Positions 34,543 to 42,921 of a stretch of DNA of 64,000 bases are shown here, piece by piece. Position numbers and translations under genes: made by a program. A model generated the notes under the pieces. That model did not search any database, had not been told where the DNA came from, and saw nothing but the letters and a program-made list of their open reading frames with translations. Position 1 is the stretch's first letter. Every line of letters begins with the position of its first letter. The DNA is from Pseudomonadota bacterium (lineage in GTDB: Bacteria; Pseudomonadota; Alphaproteobacteria; Rhodospirillales; Magnetospirillaceae), in the NCBI GenBank assembly GCA_021793155.1, contig JAJYTF010000020.1:1-64000 (forward strand), given 5' to 3'.

Positions 34543-35544
34543 CTACCAGACCAACACCCGTTTCTTCTTCTTCAGGTCTTCGATTTTTTCCGACCGAAGC
34601 TGCAACTTGGTCATGAGGACCCAATCGTCCACCTTCATGAATCGCGGTGCCAGGAATTGATAAACGCGGGTGATCGAATTGTGTACATGGTAGGATACGC
34701 AGACTTCGATCGATTTCCATTCCTTGATCAGATCGTCCCACGCCATCAGCCGAATATGAAGTTCGTCTCGCTTTTCGCGAATGAACAGCACCTGATTTTC
34801 CAGATTCTTCAGTACGGCAAGGATCTCGCCCGTCTGTGCGTCGAGTTCCAGAAACCGCTTGGAGAAATCATCGAGGGCAATAGTGAGAAGCTTCACCACC
34901 TGGTCGATGGTCTGAACGACCGTACGCTCCCGAATGTAGAGTTTTCGTAAATCACGGACCTTCCGGTCGATACTCTCTATTTCGTTAAATTTGTCGCGCA
35001 AGGCCTCGACATAGGCAAGTTCGTGCGAAAGCTTTTCGACGTATTTGATCATCTCTTGCTTATTGTCGCGGCCGATGCCCAGACGTTCCGCCGCCTCCCC
35101 GAAGGCTTCGTTCACCTTCTTCTTGGTGGCCGGATCGTCGGCCAACTGCATCAGTGCCTCCGGATCGGTAATCAAGTCCTCGACACCGGTCAGCCAGTTG
35201 ACCAATTGCATGCTGATTCGCTGATGGGCAATCACCATGTGCCGCGGGCTGAGTTCCCAGGTGGCCTCGCCGGTAAGGATTTCCTTGGGGAGGGCATCGC
35301 CGATCCTGAGACCGCTTACGAATTTCAGCCCCTCCGCCAGCAGGTCGAGCATCGCGCAATCCTCCTTGCCCAGGGAGAACTCGCGCTTGAGACCGGGAAA
35401 AGGCAACAGTGCCTCGTTGTTGGAAATCTGCACGGCCATCACCGGTTCACCGGTCTGCTGATGGATATGGAAGACCCCGTCCTTCATCCGCGTGAAAAAC
35501 GGATGCTCAAAACTGACGGCGGTTATCTCCGCGGCCTCGGCCAT
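34543..35544 (-). CDS. coiled-coil protein, unknown function
   Basis: A 333-residue soluble protein I do not recognise. The ATG at 35544 (MAEAAEITAVSFEHPFF) is favoured over the 108-base-longer frame. The N-terminal third looks globular; the C-terminal two thirds is highly charged and helical (about residues 160-300, with ESIDRKVRDLRKLYI and LDAQTGEILAVLKNLENQ). It ends in a Lys-rich tail. No signal or membrane segment was found. It is followed by the pseudo-receiver gene in the same direction, so the two may act together as a scaffold pair. Confidence 0.6.
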   Translation of the reverse strand: MAEAAEITAVSFEHPFFTRMKDGVFHIHQQTGEPVMAVQISNNEALLPFPGLKREFSLGKEDCAMLDLLAEGLKFVSGLRIGDALPKEILTGEATWELSPRHMVIAHQRISMQLVNWLTGVEDLITDPEALMQLADDPATKKKVNEAFGEAAERLGIGRDNKQEMIKYVEKLSHELAYVEALRDKFNEIESIDRKVRDLRKLYIRERTVVQTIDQVVKLLTIALDDFSKRFLELDAQTGEILAVLKNLENQVLFIREKRDELHIRLMAWDDLIKEWKSIEVCVSYHVHNSITRVYQFLAPRFMKVDDWVLMTKLQLRSEKIEDLKKKKRVLVW

Positions 35545-35737
35545 TGCTGTCCCCCAGCCAACCATTGGTGGCGACCGGCGCAAGATGCGACGGGTAATTG
35601 CCAGACCATTATTATCCGAAGTAGAATATCTTATCCACAACCCTCTCATCATCTCCTTTAATCCGGGCCTTGACGAAGTTCATGGCCACCCTCGCACCAT
35701 TGACTAGAATCGGCGGACGCAGCTGATGGAGTCGGAG

Positions 35738-35941
35738 ATGAGCGGTTGGGGCTGTCCGCATGAGGACAAGGGAATTTGTACGCGCCTCGGTGGTCGGCCT
35801 TGTGATCCCGGCATGCGCGGATGTGTCCTGCACGGCCGTTTCCGTTTCGCCAATGAAGCCAAGAACCGGCGGCGACCTGCATCCCAGGAAAACGGCGAAG
35901 AGCCGGCGTGCGACCCTTCGCCGCCCACCGAGGCTCAGTGA
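35738..35941 (+). CDS. small cysteine-rich conserved protein
   Basis: A 67-residue protein read from the ATG at 35738 (preceded by GGAG). It contains a four-Cys arrangement, CPHEDKGICTRLGGRPCDPG then GCVLHGRFRFANEAKNRR, that looks like a small metal- or Fe-S-binding module. I recall similar small proteins in Rhodospirillales but cannot confirm. The C-terminus is Pro/Glu-rich. It is convergent with the OYE-family reductase gene (29 bases between stops). No function is assigned. Confidence 0.5.
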   Translation: MSGWGCPHEDKGICTRLGGRPCDPGMRGCVLHGRFRFANEAKNRRRPASQENGEEPACDPSPPTEAQ

Positions 35942-35970
35942 CCGAGGGTCTTGTCTGTCGCGGTTTCGGC

Positions 35971-37095
35971 CTATTCCGCCGCAACGGTGGCGCGAGGCGT
36001 CTTGCCCCCCGGCCAAAGCTTGGCCTGGGCCCGTTCGTATTGCGGCGGATAGGGCACCGGGGCGCCGAGAGCCACGGCGGCACGCCAGGCCCAGCGCGGA
36101 TCGTCCAGGAAAGCGCGGCCTAGAGCGACCATGTCGGCCTGCCCAGAGGCGACTACCGCCTCGGCCTGCTCCGGCCCGGTGATCAGGCCGACCGCCCGGG
36201 TCAGCATGCCGGTTTCCTGCCGGACCCGCGCCGCCAGGTCCACCTGATACCCCGGCAAGGCAGGAATCTTGGCGTCGGCCAGCAGGCCGCCGGAGGAGAC
36301 ACAGACATAATCCACCCCTTCGGCCTTGCAGGCGTTCAGATAGATGATCGCCTCGTCCGGGGTGAAGCCGCCCTTGACCCAGTCGGTGGCGCTGATGCGG
36401 ATGCCGAGCGGCTTATCGTTGGGGAGGGCGCGCCGCACCGAGCGGATGACCGCCAGCGGGAAACGCATGCGATTGTCCAGCGAACCGCCGTAAACGTCGG
36501 TCCGCAGATTGGACAGGGGCGAGAGGAACTGGTGCAGCAGGTAGCCATGGGCGGAATGCAATTCCACCACATCGATCCCGGCGCTGTCCGCCTTCTCCGC
36601 CGCCTCGGCAAAGGCATGCCGCAGGCGGTCGATGTCGTAGGGCCCGATCTCGTGCGGCGTCGGCCAACCGGCGGCGAAGGGCACGGCCGACGCCGAAATG
36701 GTCTCCCAAGCCCCCTCGGCCGGCCGCAGACAGGCGCCCCCCTGCCAGGGGCGTTGCGACGAGCCTTTCCGCCCGGCATGGCCGATCTGCACGGCCACTC
36801 GCGACTTCCCGATGGCCTTCAAGGTGGTCACCAGATGGGTGAAGGCGGCAACGGCGGCGTCGGAATAAAGCCCAAGGTCGCCGAGGCTGATACGTCCCTC
36901 CGGGGTGACAGCGGTCGCTTCGATCACCACGAGCCCAGGCCCCGAAGCGGCCAGGCTGCCGTAATGCTGGGTGTGCCATTCCTGCGCCACCCCGTTGACG
37001 GCGCTGTATTGGCACATCGGCGCCACCACGATGCGGTTGGGCAGTTCCAATCCGCGAATGGTCAGGGGCTGGAACAGGTGACTGCTGTCGGCCAT
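35971..37095 (-). CDS. NADH:flavin oxidoreductase (Old Yellow Enzyme, YqjM-like)
   Basis: A 374-residue FMN-dependent ene-reductase. The N-terminal APMCQYSAVNG (residues about 25-35) carries the Cys of the YqjM/XenA class. ELHSAHGYLLHQFLSPLSN (about 178-196) contains the substrate-binding His pair region, and the barrel end RAVGLITGPEQAEAVVASGQADMVALGRAFL supplies FMN phosphate contacts. It reduces activated C=C bonds such as alpha,beta-unsaturated carbonyls or nitro compounds. Monocistronic; the start at ATG 37095 has AGGAGG upstream. Physiological substrate unknown. Confidence 0.93.
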   Translation of the reverse strand: MADSSHLFQPLTIRGLELPNRIVVAPMCQYSAVNGVAQEWHTQHYGSLAASGPGLVVIEATAVTPEGRISLGDLGLYSDAAVAAFTHLVTTLKAIGKSRVAVQIGHAGRKGSSQRPWQGGACLRPAEGAWETISASAVPFAAGWPTPHEIGPYDIDRLRHAFAEAAEKADSAGIDVVELHSAHGYLLHQFLSPLSNLRTDVYGGSLDNRMRFPLAVIRSVRRALPNDKPLGIRISATDWVKGGFTPDEAIIYLNACKAEGVDYVCVSSGGLLADAKIPALPGYQVDLAARVRQETGMLTRAVGLITGPEQAEAVVASGQADMVALGRAFLDDPRWAWRAAVALGAPVPYPPQYERAQAKLWPGGKTPRATVAAE

Positions 37096-37242
37096 TTGCC
37101 GTCCTCCTCTCGCGATCTTGGCCGCATGATAATCACTTCACGGCCAAGGCGCGAGAGCGGACGGCGGGCTCGATGACAGGCGGATGATGCTGACACGGCC
37201 GGTCCCGCCCTCAGGATAGGCACCCGAGGGCGGGCGCCGGAT

Positions 37243-37917
37243 TTATTCCCATTTCAGCAGACTGAGCGACCGGCTCCCGATGGCCGACCCGCGAAGCAGA
37301 ATTGTTGCGGCAACTGCGAGCAACGCCACCAATGTCAGCGTCGGCGGCTGGATGTTGACCAAGGCGAGAATGCCGAGGACGATCGCCGCAAGCCCGGTGA
37401 ACACCTGGGCACCCGCGGCCGCGGCCACCGCTTGCTGCACCACCGTCTGGGCCGACATCAACGTCTGGGTCGGCACCGTCCCCGCTGCACTGGCAGTCTG
37501 ACTCCTGATTTCATTAAGCCGGGCGATGGCACCGCTGCTCAGCACCAGGGCGCTGCCGAACACGATGGCCGAAGCCGCCATCAGAACCTGAGGATCGATC
37601 CCGATGATGGACAGCACGCCCAATACGATGCCGACCAGCCCGGCCAGCATTTCGATGGTCAACCCACCGACCTCGCTGCTGCGCTGGGTGGCAGTTTCGG
37701 TCGCGCTCAGCGCGCGCGAATATTCCGCAGCGATCACGGCGCCCTCGAGCACGAAGGCCGCTCCGATGACGATGCCCGCGATCGACAGCATCAACTCTGG
37801 CACCACATTGGCCAAGCCAACAATGCTGAGGACCACTGCGCCGATGCCTCCCACGACTTCGGCGCCGGCACCACCTGTCGCCGCTTCCAAAGGACCTCTT
37901 TGCGTCGTAGTAGCCAT
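37243..37917 (-). CDS. membrane protein with three tandem repeats
   Basis: A 224-residue, very hydrophobic protein built of three related units of about 65-75 residues. Each has a G-x-x-x-VLGxL/I-x-x-x-x-I-x-P helix pair followed by an IVxGxAxxLxxxA helix. They begin near residues 22 (GGIGAVVLSIVGLANVVPEL), 91 (AGLVGIVLGVLSIIGIDPQV) and 172 (TGLAAIVLGILALVNIQPPT). Charged linkers with Ala/Thr runs separate them. There is no signal peptide and no catalytic motif. The ATG at 37917 follows GGTTAGGGA. I do not know the family; it may form an oligomeric membrane assembly. Confidence 0.7.
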   Translation of the reverse strand: MATTTQRGPLEAATGGAGAEVVGGIGAVVLSIVGLANVVPELMLSIAGIVIGAAFVLEGAVIAAEYSRALSATETATQRSSEVGGLTIEMLAGLVGIVLGVLSIIGIDPQVLMAASAIVFGSALVLSSGAIARLNEIRSQTASAAGTVPTQTLMSAQTVVQQAVAAAAGAQVFTGLAAIVLGILALVNIQPPTLTLVALLAVAATILLRGSAIGSRSLSLLKWE

Positions 37918-38126
37918 TCCCTAACCTCCATGTCCAAACATCAGGCGCAGCCAATCCATAGGCGATTGGCTTCGCGCCCCGGCCGCTTTACGTTTCGCCA
38001 CCGGGATACCCGAATAAACAACGGCGCGAGGAGGCACGGTTCCCGATCAAATTCCGACGCGCCGACGCAGGTCACGCCTTCGCAGGGCGTTTCCCGGTTC
38101 GGCGCGCCGGTTTCGGCGGCGGCCCG

Positions 38127-38828
38127 TCAGCCAAGATCGAAAATCAACAATTGACTGGGCGCCTTGGCCGCGACTTCCACGACCGGCATCGCCTCGATGG
38201 CGGCGCCGTCTCCGGCCGCCAGCGGCTGCCCGTTGACGGTCAGACTGCCGTCCACCACCTGCACCCAGGCGCCTCGCCCCGGCCGCAAGGACAGGCTGAG
38301 CTCATGGCCGGCATCGAGGAGGCTGGCATAGACGTCGGCATCCTGATGAAGCCTCAACGCTCCGTCGCGACCATCTGTCGCGGCGATCAGGCAAAGCTGA
38401 TTGTGTTTTTCCTCTACGGCGAACAGCTTCTGCTCGTAGCCTGGCGCAATCCCGTCCCGCTCGGGCAAAAGCCATATCTGCAGAAGTTTCACCGGCGCAC
38501 TGGCGGACGCATTGAATTCGCTGTGCCGGATTCCGGTGCCGGCCGACATGCGTTGCACCTCGCCCTGGCGGATCACCGAGTGCTCGCCGGTGCTGTCCCG
38601 GTGTTCGAGCGCGCCGTCAATGATGTAGGTCAAGATTTCCATGTCGCGGTGGCCATGGGTGCCAAACCCCTTGGCCGGCTTGATCACGTCTTCGTTGATC
38701 ACCCTCAAAGCGCGGAATCCCATGTGCTGCGGATCGTAGTAGTCGGCAAATGAGAAACTGTGCCTGGTATCGAGCCAGCCGTGGTCAGCATGCCCGCGCG
38801 CGTCCGAAGGCCTCAGCACTACGGTCAT
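38127..38828 (-). CDS. pirin-family bicupin (YhhW-like)
   Basis: A 233-residue double-cupin protein of the pirin family; characterised bacterial members include quercetin 2,3-dioxygenases. The metal-binding residues are visible in FGTHGHRDMEILTYIIDG (His, His) and GIRHSEFNAS (His, Glu). The ATG at 38828 has AGGAG upstream. The gene diverges from the LysR-type regulator at 38945, with 116 bases between starts, so it is probably its target. Cytosolic; substrate unknown. Confidence 0.92.
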   Translation of the reverse strand: MTVVLRPSDARGHADHGWLDTRHSFSFADYYDPQHMGFRALRVINEDVIKPAKGFGTHGHRDMEILTYIIDGALEHRDSTGEHSVIRQGEVQRMSAGTGIRHSEFNASASAPVKLLQIWLLPERDGIAPGYEQKLFAVEEKHNQLCLIAATDGRDGALRLHQDADVYASLLDAGHELSLSLRPGRGAWVQVVDGSLTVNGQPLAAGDGAAIEAMPVVEVAAKAPSQLLIFDLG

Positions 38829-38944
38829 CTTGAACTCCTCTTGCCATCTGCCGCCCTCAGATAAAGGTTGCGTCACAAATGGGAACAATCCATGATTCGT
38901 GAACAACACTGTTGCCTCCATCGCGACAATTGGAAGGGGGGAAG

Positions 38945-39856
38945 ATGGATCGACTGGACAGCATGGAAGCTTTTGTGCGGGTCGCCGAATGCCGCAGCTT
39001 CTCGGTTGCGGCCCGGCGGATGGAGCTGTCCAAGTCGGTGGTCAGCCGCCAGATCGCACGGTTGGAAGCACATCTCGGCGCGCGCCTCTTCCATCGCACC
39101 ACCCGCAGCCTGGCGCTGACCGAGGTCGGCCAAGCCTATTACGAGCGCTGCACCCGGATTCTTGCCGAGATCGAGGAAGCGAACCTGTCGGTGAGCAACC
39201 TGCAGGCCGAGCCGCGGGGCAGGCTGCGCGTCAACGCTCCGATGAGTTTCGGCATCCACCATTTAGCGCCCCTGATCCCGCGCTTCCTGGATCGATTTCC
39301 TCATGTCGACGTCGACATGGCGATGAACGACCGGGTGGTCAGCCTGGTCGAGGAAGGCTTCGACATCGCCGTCCGGATTGGCAGGCTGGAGGATTCTTCC
39401 CTCATCGCCCGGCATCTGGCGCCCGCCCGGCGCGTGGTCTGCGCGAGCCCGTCCTATCTCGAACGGCGCGGTGTTCCACAAAGCCCTGACGACCTTGCCG
39501 ACCATTGCTGCCTCAGCTACAGCAATCTGACCGCCTCGGACGAATGGAATCTCTGTACCGCCGAGGGCAGGCGCTGGCCGGTGGAAGTGCGCGGTCGGCT
39601 GCGGGTGAACAACGGGGATGTTCTGCGCGAAGCGGCCTTGTCCGGCGTGGGACTGATCATGGCCCCGACCTTCCTTTGCGGATGCGACCTGCAGGCGGGC
39701 CGGTTGGTCTCGGTGCTGGACCAATTTGTCCCGCAGAACATCGCCATCCACGCGGTTTATCCGCACAGCCGACATCTTTCGCCGAAGGTCCGCGCCTTCG
39801 TCGACTTCCTGGCCGAGAATTTCGGCCCGCGGCCTTATTGGGACCTGGTGGAGTAA
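38945..39856 (+). CDS. LysR-type transcriptional regulator
   Basis: A 303-residue regulator. The N-terminal winged HTH (residues about 3-62; SFSVAARRMELSKSVVSRQI, HLGARLFHRTTRSLALTEVG) is followed by a long linker helix. A periplasmic-binding-protein-like effector domain (about 90-295) comes next, with RGRLRVNAPMSFGIHHLAP and DIAVRIGRLEDSSLIAR. The CRGA/DsdC-like subgroup is suggested by the APMSFG motif. The start at 38945 is preferred over 38912 because of GGAAGGGGG just before it. It diverges from the pirin gene, the usual arrangement for autoregulated LysR/target pairs. Confidence 0.95.
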   Translation: MDRLDSMEAFVRVAECRSFSVAARRMELSKSVVSRQIARLEAHLGARLFHRTTRSLALTEVGQAYYERCTRILAEIEEANLSVSNLQAEPRGRLRVNAPMSFGIHHLAPLIPRFLDRFPHVDVDMAMNDRVVSLVEEGFDIAVRIGRLEDSSLIARHLAPARRVVCASPSYLERRGVPQSPDDLADHCCLSYSNLTASDEWNLCTAEGRRWPVEVRGRLRVNNGDVLREAALSGVGLIMAPTFLCGCDLQAGRLVSVLDQFVPQNIAIHAVYPHSRHLSPKVRAFVDFLAENFGPRPYWDLVE

Positions 39857-39898
39857 CCCGCATTTCTCACACCCTTGTCGGGGGGTGAGAAATGCGGG
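39857..39898. terminator. inverted repeat between convergent genes (bidirectional terminator-like)
   Basis: An 18-pair stem with one mismatch and loop TTGTCG lies between the LysR stop and the GH16 stop. The outer arms CCCGCATTTCTCAC (39857-39870) and GTGAGAAATGCGGG (39885-39898) are perfect. No T-run flanks it, so it may stall transcription from both sides without being a classical intrinsic terminator. Confidence 0.6.
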
Positions 39899-39905
39899 CT
39901 GGGTC

Positions 39906-41576
39906 CTATGCCAGATGCGCCGCCGGCGAATGGCTGGAAGGCAGGCCGACCAGGCCGGTTTCTTGAGCGGCCGGCTGGGCGCCGGCGGCCGGATCGAGCA
40001 ACCAGCCGCCATTGGCCGCGCTCACATTGTGCATATTTTCGGCACTGCCGGTGAAATCGAGAAGAAGCTGCGATCGGCTCAGGCCGCCCTCGGCCAGTTG
40101 CCCGAGCCAATAGGCCGCACCGCCCGCGTCGGGGGCGCGGTTCAGAATGCCCTGGTAGAGCTGGGTGACAAAGGCGCTATCGTGCGGGCCGCCATGGTCG
40201 GCAGGGGCGTCGGCCGTCGGAAAGCGGCTTTGAAATTCGCTGGAGCCGAGGAAGGCGGTCGCCACCTGGGTCAGGTTGAGGGCACCGGAACCGACCTGCC
40301 GCTGCCAATATTCGAGCCCCGGCAGATCCGGCTGGCGGCCGAGCAATCCCTGATAAAAGCAGGCGATTTGCGCATTGGCTCCGGTCTCGATGAAATACAT
40401 GCCGGCATAGCCGGCCTGTCCGTTGGCCACGGTCGTCGCCGCACCGTCGAAGACGATATAGGCGAGGCCATTGTCGTTGACCGTCTGATGGCTGGAATTG
40501 TCGGTGACGGTCACCGTCCCATCGGCCCCGACGCTGACCGCGTATTGGCTGCGCGGGCCGTCGAGCACCATGGCGTTGGCCCCTGAGGTGAAGGTGGCAT
40601 TCTGGAAGCCGATGACCGAATTGCCGCCGGCGGGGGCCATGCCGGCAACCTCGACGGCGATGCCGTTGGCGCCGCGGATAGACGCATTCTGCTGGGCGAT
40701 GAACGTGGCGATCGAAGTTGAACCTGCGGTCGAGCCGCCGCTTCCGGCATCGGCACCGGGCGTGGTATCGGCCGTGCCGTAGGGGGCAGGCGCAGTATTG
40801 TAGTCGGCGACAGTGCTCGACGTGGAATAGGCGCGGATCCAGTCGATGTTCATGCCGGCCGGAAAATGCGTGCCCGAATTGGGATCACCCGGCCAATAGC
40901 CGCCCACGGCCAGATTGGCCAGAACATACATGGGCTGGTTCTTCAGGTCGGCGGGGGTCGCCACCTGGTAGACCTGCTGGCCGTCGAAATAGAAGGTGAT
41001 GGTGTTCGGTTCCCAGTCGACGGCGTAGGTGTGATAGCCGGTCGTAGTATTGGCCACCGGATTGCCTTGGCCACTCTGCCCGCCACTAAGGTAATTGCTA
41101 TGGACGGTGGTGTAGTCGGTATTGATCTGGTTGCCCAGCATCTCGACCACGTCGATTTCCGGCGGCCACTGATGGTCGGCCGGCAACAGCCAGAATGCTG
41201 GCCACATCCCCTGCCCGGCCGGCAACTCGGCCCGCATCTCGAATACCCCGTAGGTCTGGGCGAAGGTTCCGTTGGTGGTGAGCACGCCCGACGTATAGGG
41301 AAGGTTGCCTACCTGTGAGAGAATGCCGTGCGGCGTCGGATTGGCCGTAATGGTGAGAACGCCATTGTTCACCGAGAATGGATTGACCCCCAGCGAGGGC
41401 TGAGTGGCGGGATCAACGTAATATTCCTGTTCGCCGTTCGAGGGGAGCGTATGCGACCCGTCGGCATAGGTGGCGTTCCAGACGCCATTCGGATTGCTTG
41501 GCGAAACCAGGCTCAGGCTGTTAAATTCCTCATCAAAGACAAGTCTATCTTGGCTGGTATTCAATGTGGGCATCAA
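39906..41576 (-). CDS. GH16 glycoside hydrolase with DUF4214 repeats
   Basis: A 556-residue secreted-type enzyme. Residues about 10-260 are a GH16 beta-jelly-roll with the catalytic E-x-D-x-x-E as EIDVVE (Glu140, Asp142, Glu145), typical of laminarinase/lichenase/agarase-type endo-glycosidases. A Gly/Ser/Thr linker and a beta-rich segment (about 290-390) follow. Two DUF4214 units (about 395-520) contain FYQGLLGRQPDLPGLEYW and LYQGILNRAPDAGGAAYW. No N-terminal signal peptide is present, which fits export by a type I system as for other DUF4214 proteins. It probably trims an exopolysaccharide. Confidence 0.9.
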   Translation of the reverse strand: MMPTLNTSQDRLVFDEEFNSLSLVSPSNPNGVWNATYADGSHTLPSNGEQEYYVDPATQPSLGVNPFSVNNGVLTITANPTPHGILSQVGNLPYTSGVLTTNGTFAQTYGVFEMRAELPAGQGMWPAFWLLPADHQWPPEIDVVEMLGNQINTDYTTVHSNYLSGGQSGQGNPVANTTTGYHTYAVDWEPNTITFYFDGQQVYQVATPADLKNQPMYVLANLAVGGYWPGDPNSGTHFPAGMNIDWIRAYSTSSTVADYNTAPAPYGTADTTPGADAGSGGSTAGSTSIATFIAQQNASIRGANGIAVEVAGMAPAGGNSVIGFQNATFTSGANAMVLDGPRSQYAVSVGADGTVTVTDNSSHQTVNDNGLAYIVFDGAATTVANGQAGYAGMYFIETGANAQIACFYQGLLGRQPDLPGLEYWQRQVGSGALNLTQVATAFLGSSEFQSRFPTADAPADHGGPHDSAFVTQLYQGILNRAPDAGGAAYWLGQLAEGGLSRSQLLLDFTGSAENMHNVSAANGGWLLDPAAGAQPAAQETGLVGLPSSHSPAAHLA

Positions 41577-41887
41577 TCCGCTCCGTCTGGATCAGGGATC
41601 CTGCGTCCGCGACTGGATCAACAGGCGTATTCAACCCTGCCCAAACGGGGTAAACGAAATGATGTCTATTTCATTGTTTCCAATGTTCTATCCTTTGTTT
41701 TCGTAGTATACTCCTTAATTGCGAAGCAACCATCCGGCAATTACTGCCGGAGGCTGCGACGCCGACACTCGGCGACCTCCTGGTCGAACGGATGACGGCC
41801 TAACCCGTTCCGCCCTAATTTGACCACGAAATTGTTGGATGACAGAGACCGTTGGATCGCTTATGAAACGCCCAGGCTTTCGAACGG
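41577..41887. other. 311-base divergent promoter region, lower GC
   Basis: This gap separates the GH16 gene (minus) and the lipoprotein gene (plus). It has a distinctly A+T-rich core (about 41655-41740) where the promoters of both genes should lie. A short hairpin (arms CCGGCA and TGCCGG, about 41731-41747) is present. No coding frame is convincing. Confidence 0.4.
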
Positions 41888-42910
41888 ATGGTTCCTCTAG
41901 TGTTACGATCTGTTAAGTTTGCCCTCCCGGCCGTCATGCTTGCCGCCGTCGCCGGCTGCAGTCAGGACTACTCGCCCAATACCTACGCCGCGACGGCGGT
42001 TCAGCAGGCCAATAAGGTCGAACGCGGCGTCATCGTCGGCTTCCGCGAGGTTATGATCAGCGAGAACGGCACGGTCGGGGCGGTCACCGGTGGCGCTGCC
42101 GGAGGAATTCTCGGATCCCAGACCGGCAGCGGATTCAACGCCGCTCTGGGCGCTGTCGCCGGAACGGCGGTGGGCAGCCTGGTGGGCGCCACCATCGAAC
42201 ATGCCGCGGGCGATACCACGGGCTGGGAATACATTGTCCGCAAACCGAACGGCGACCTCGTGTCGGTCACCCAGAGGGAACCGAAACCCATCCCGCTCGG
42301 CCAAAAGGTTCTGGTCATCACCGACAACCAGGCGCGGATCGTTCCCGACTATTCGGTAGCCATCGATCCACCGGCTGAAACCTCTCCGACCAAGGAAAAG
42401 GACGCTCCGGCCGCCAAGGAAAAGACCGAGGCGAAGGAAACACCTGCGCCGGCAGCCCCGGCCCAGACGCCGTCGACATCGGCATCAACCGCAGGCGAGA
42501 CCCCGACCGAGACTGCTCTGCCCTCTCCCGTGACGGTCGAAGCGATTCCGGCACCCGCCCCGGCGGAAGCCGCCCCGGCGCCTGCCGAGCCCCCGGCACC
42601 AGTCCCGGCCGCCGCGGTCGTTCCGTCCGCCATCGGAGGACTGTCCGCCGTGGGAGGATTGCCCGCCGTGGGAGGATTGCCCGCCATCGACGGTTTGTCC
42701 GCCGTCGGCATTCAGTCCCAGCTCTCCCAACCGAGCCAGCCCGCGCCGGTGCCGGCGGCAGACGCTGTTCCCGCCCCCGCCGAGACGCCAGAGCCGGCCG
42801 CCACGCCCGCACCCGTTGCCGACCCGGCCCCCACGCCTGCCGCGAATCCCGCGGGAGAGGGGACGCCGCCCCAGACCAATGCGGGGACGGGAAGCCCTCC
42901 GCCTCAATAA
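41888..42910 (+). CDS. SlyB-like outer-membrane lipoprotein with Pro/Ala tail
   Basis: A 340-residue lipoprotein. The signal peptide ends in the lipobox AVAGC (Cys near 24), and residues about 45-130 are the SlyB/Pcp-type core. That core has a glycine zipper (VTGGAAGGILGSQTGSGFNA, then AVAGTAVGSLVGATIEH) and the following EYIVRKPNGDLVSVTQ and QKVLVITDNQARIVPDY strands. SlyB alone is about 155 residues; here 190 more residues, Pro/Ala/Glu-rich, follow. They include a short repeat block GGLSAVGGLPAVGGLPAIDG (about 248-267). It is 11 bases upstream of the PEBP gene. The tail could span the periplasm or bind peptidoglycan (inferred). Confidence 0.85.
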   Translation: MVPLVLRSVKFALPAVMLAAVAGCSQDYSPNTYAATAVQQANKVERGVIVGFREVMISENGTVGAVTGGAAGGILGSQTGSGFNAALGAVAGTAVGSLVGATIEHAAGDTTGWEYIVRKPNGDLVSVTQREPKPIPLGQKVLVITDNQARIVPDYSVAIDPPAETSPTKEKDAPAAKEKTEAKETPAPAAPAQTPSTSASTAGETPTETALPSPVTVEAIPAPAPAEAAPAPAEPPAPVPAAAVVPSAIGGLSAVGGLPAVGGLPAIDGLSAVGIQSQLSQPSQPAPVPAADAVPAPAETPEPAATPAPVADPAPTPAANPAGEGTPPQTNAGTGSPPPQ

Positions 42911-42921
42911 GGACGACTGCC

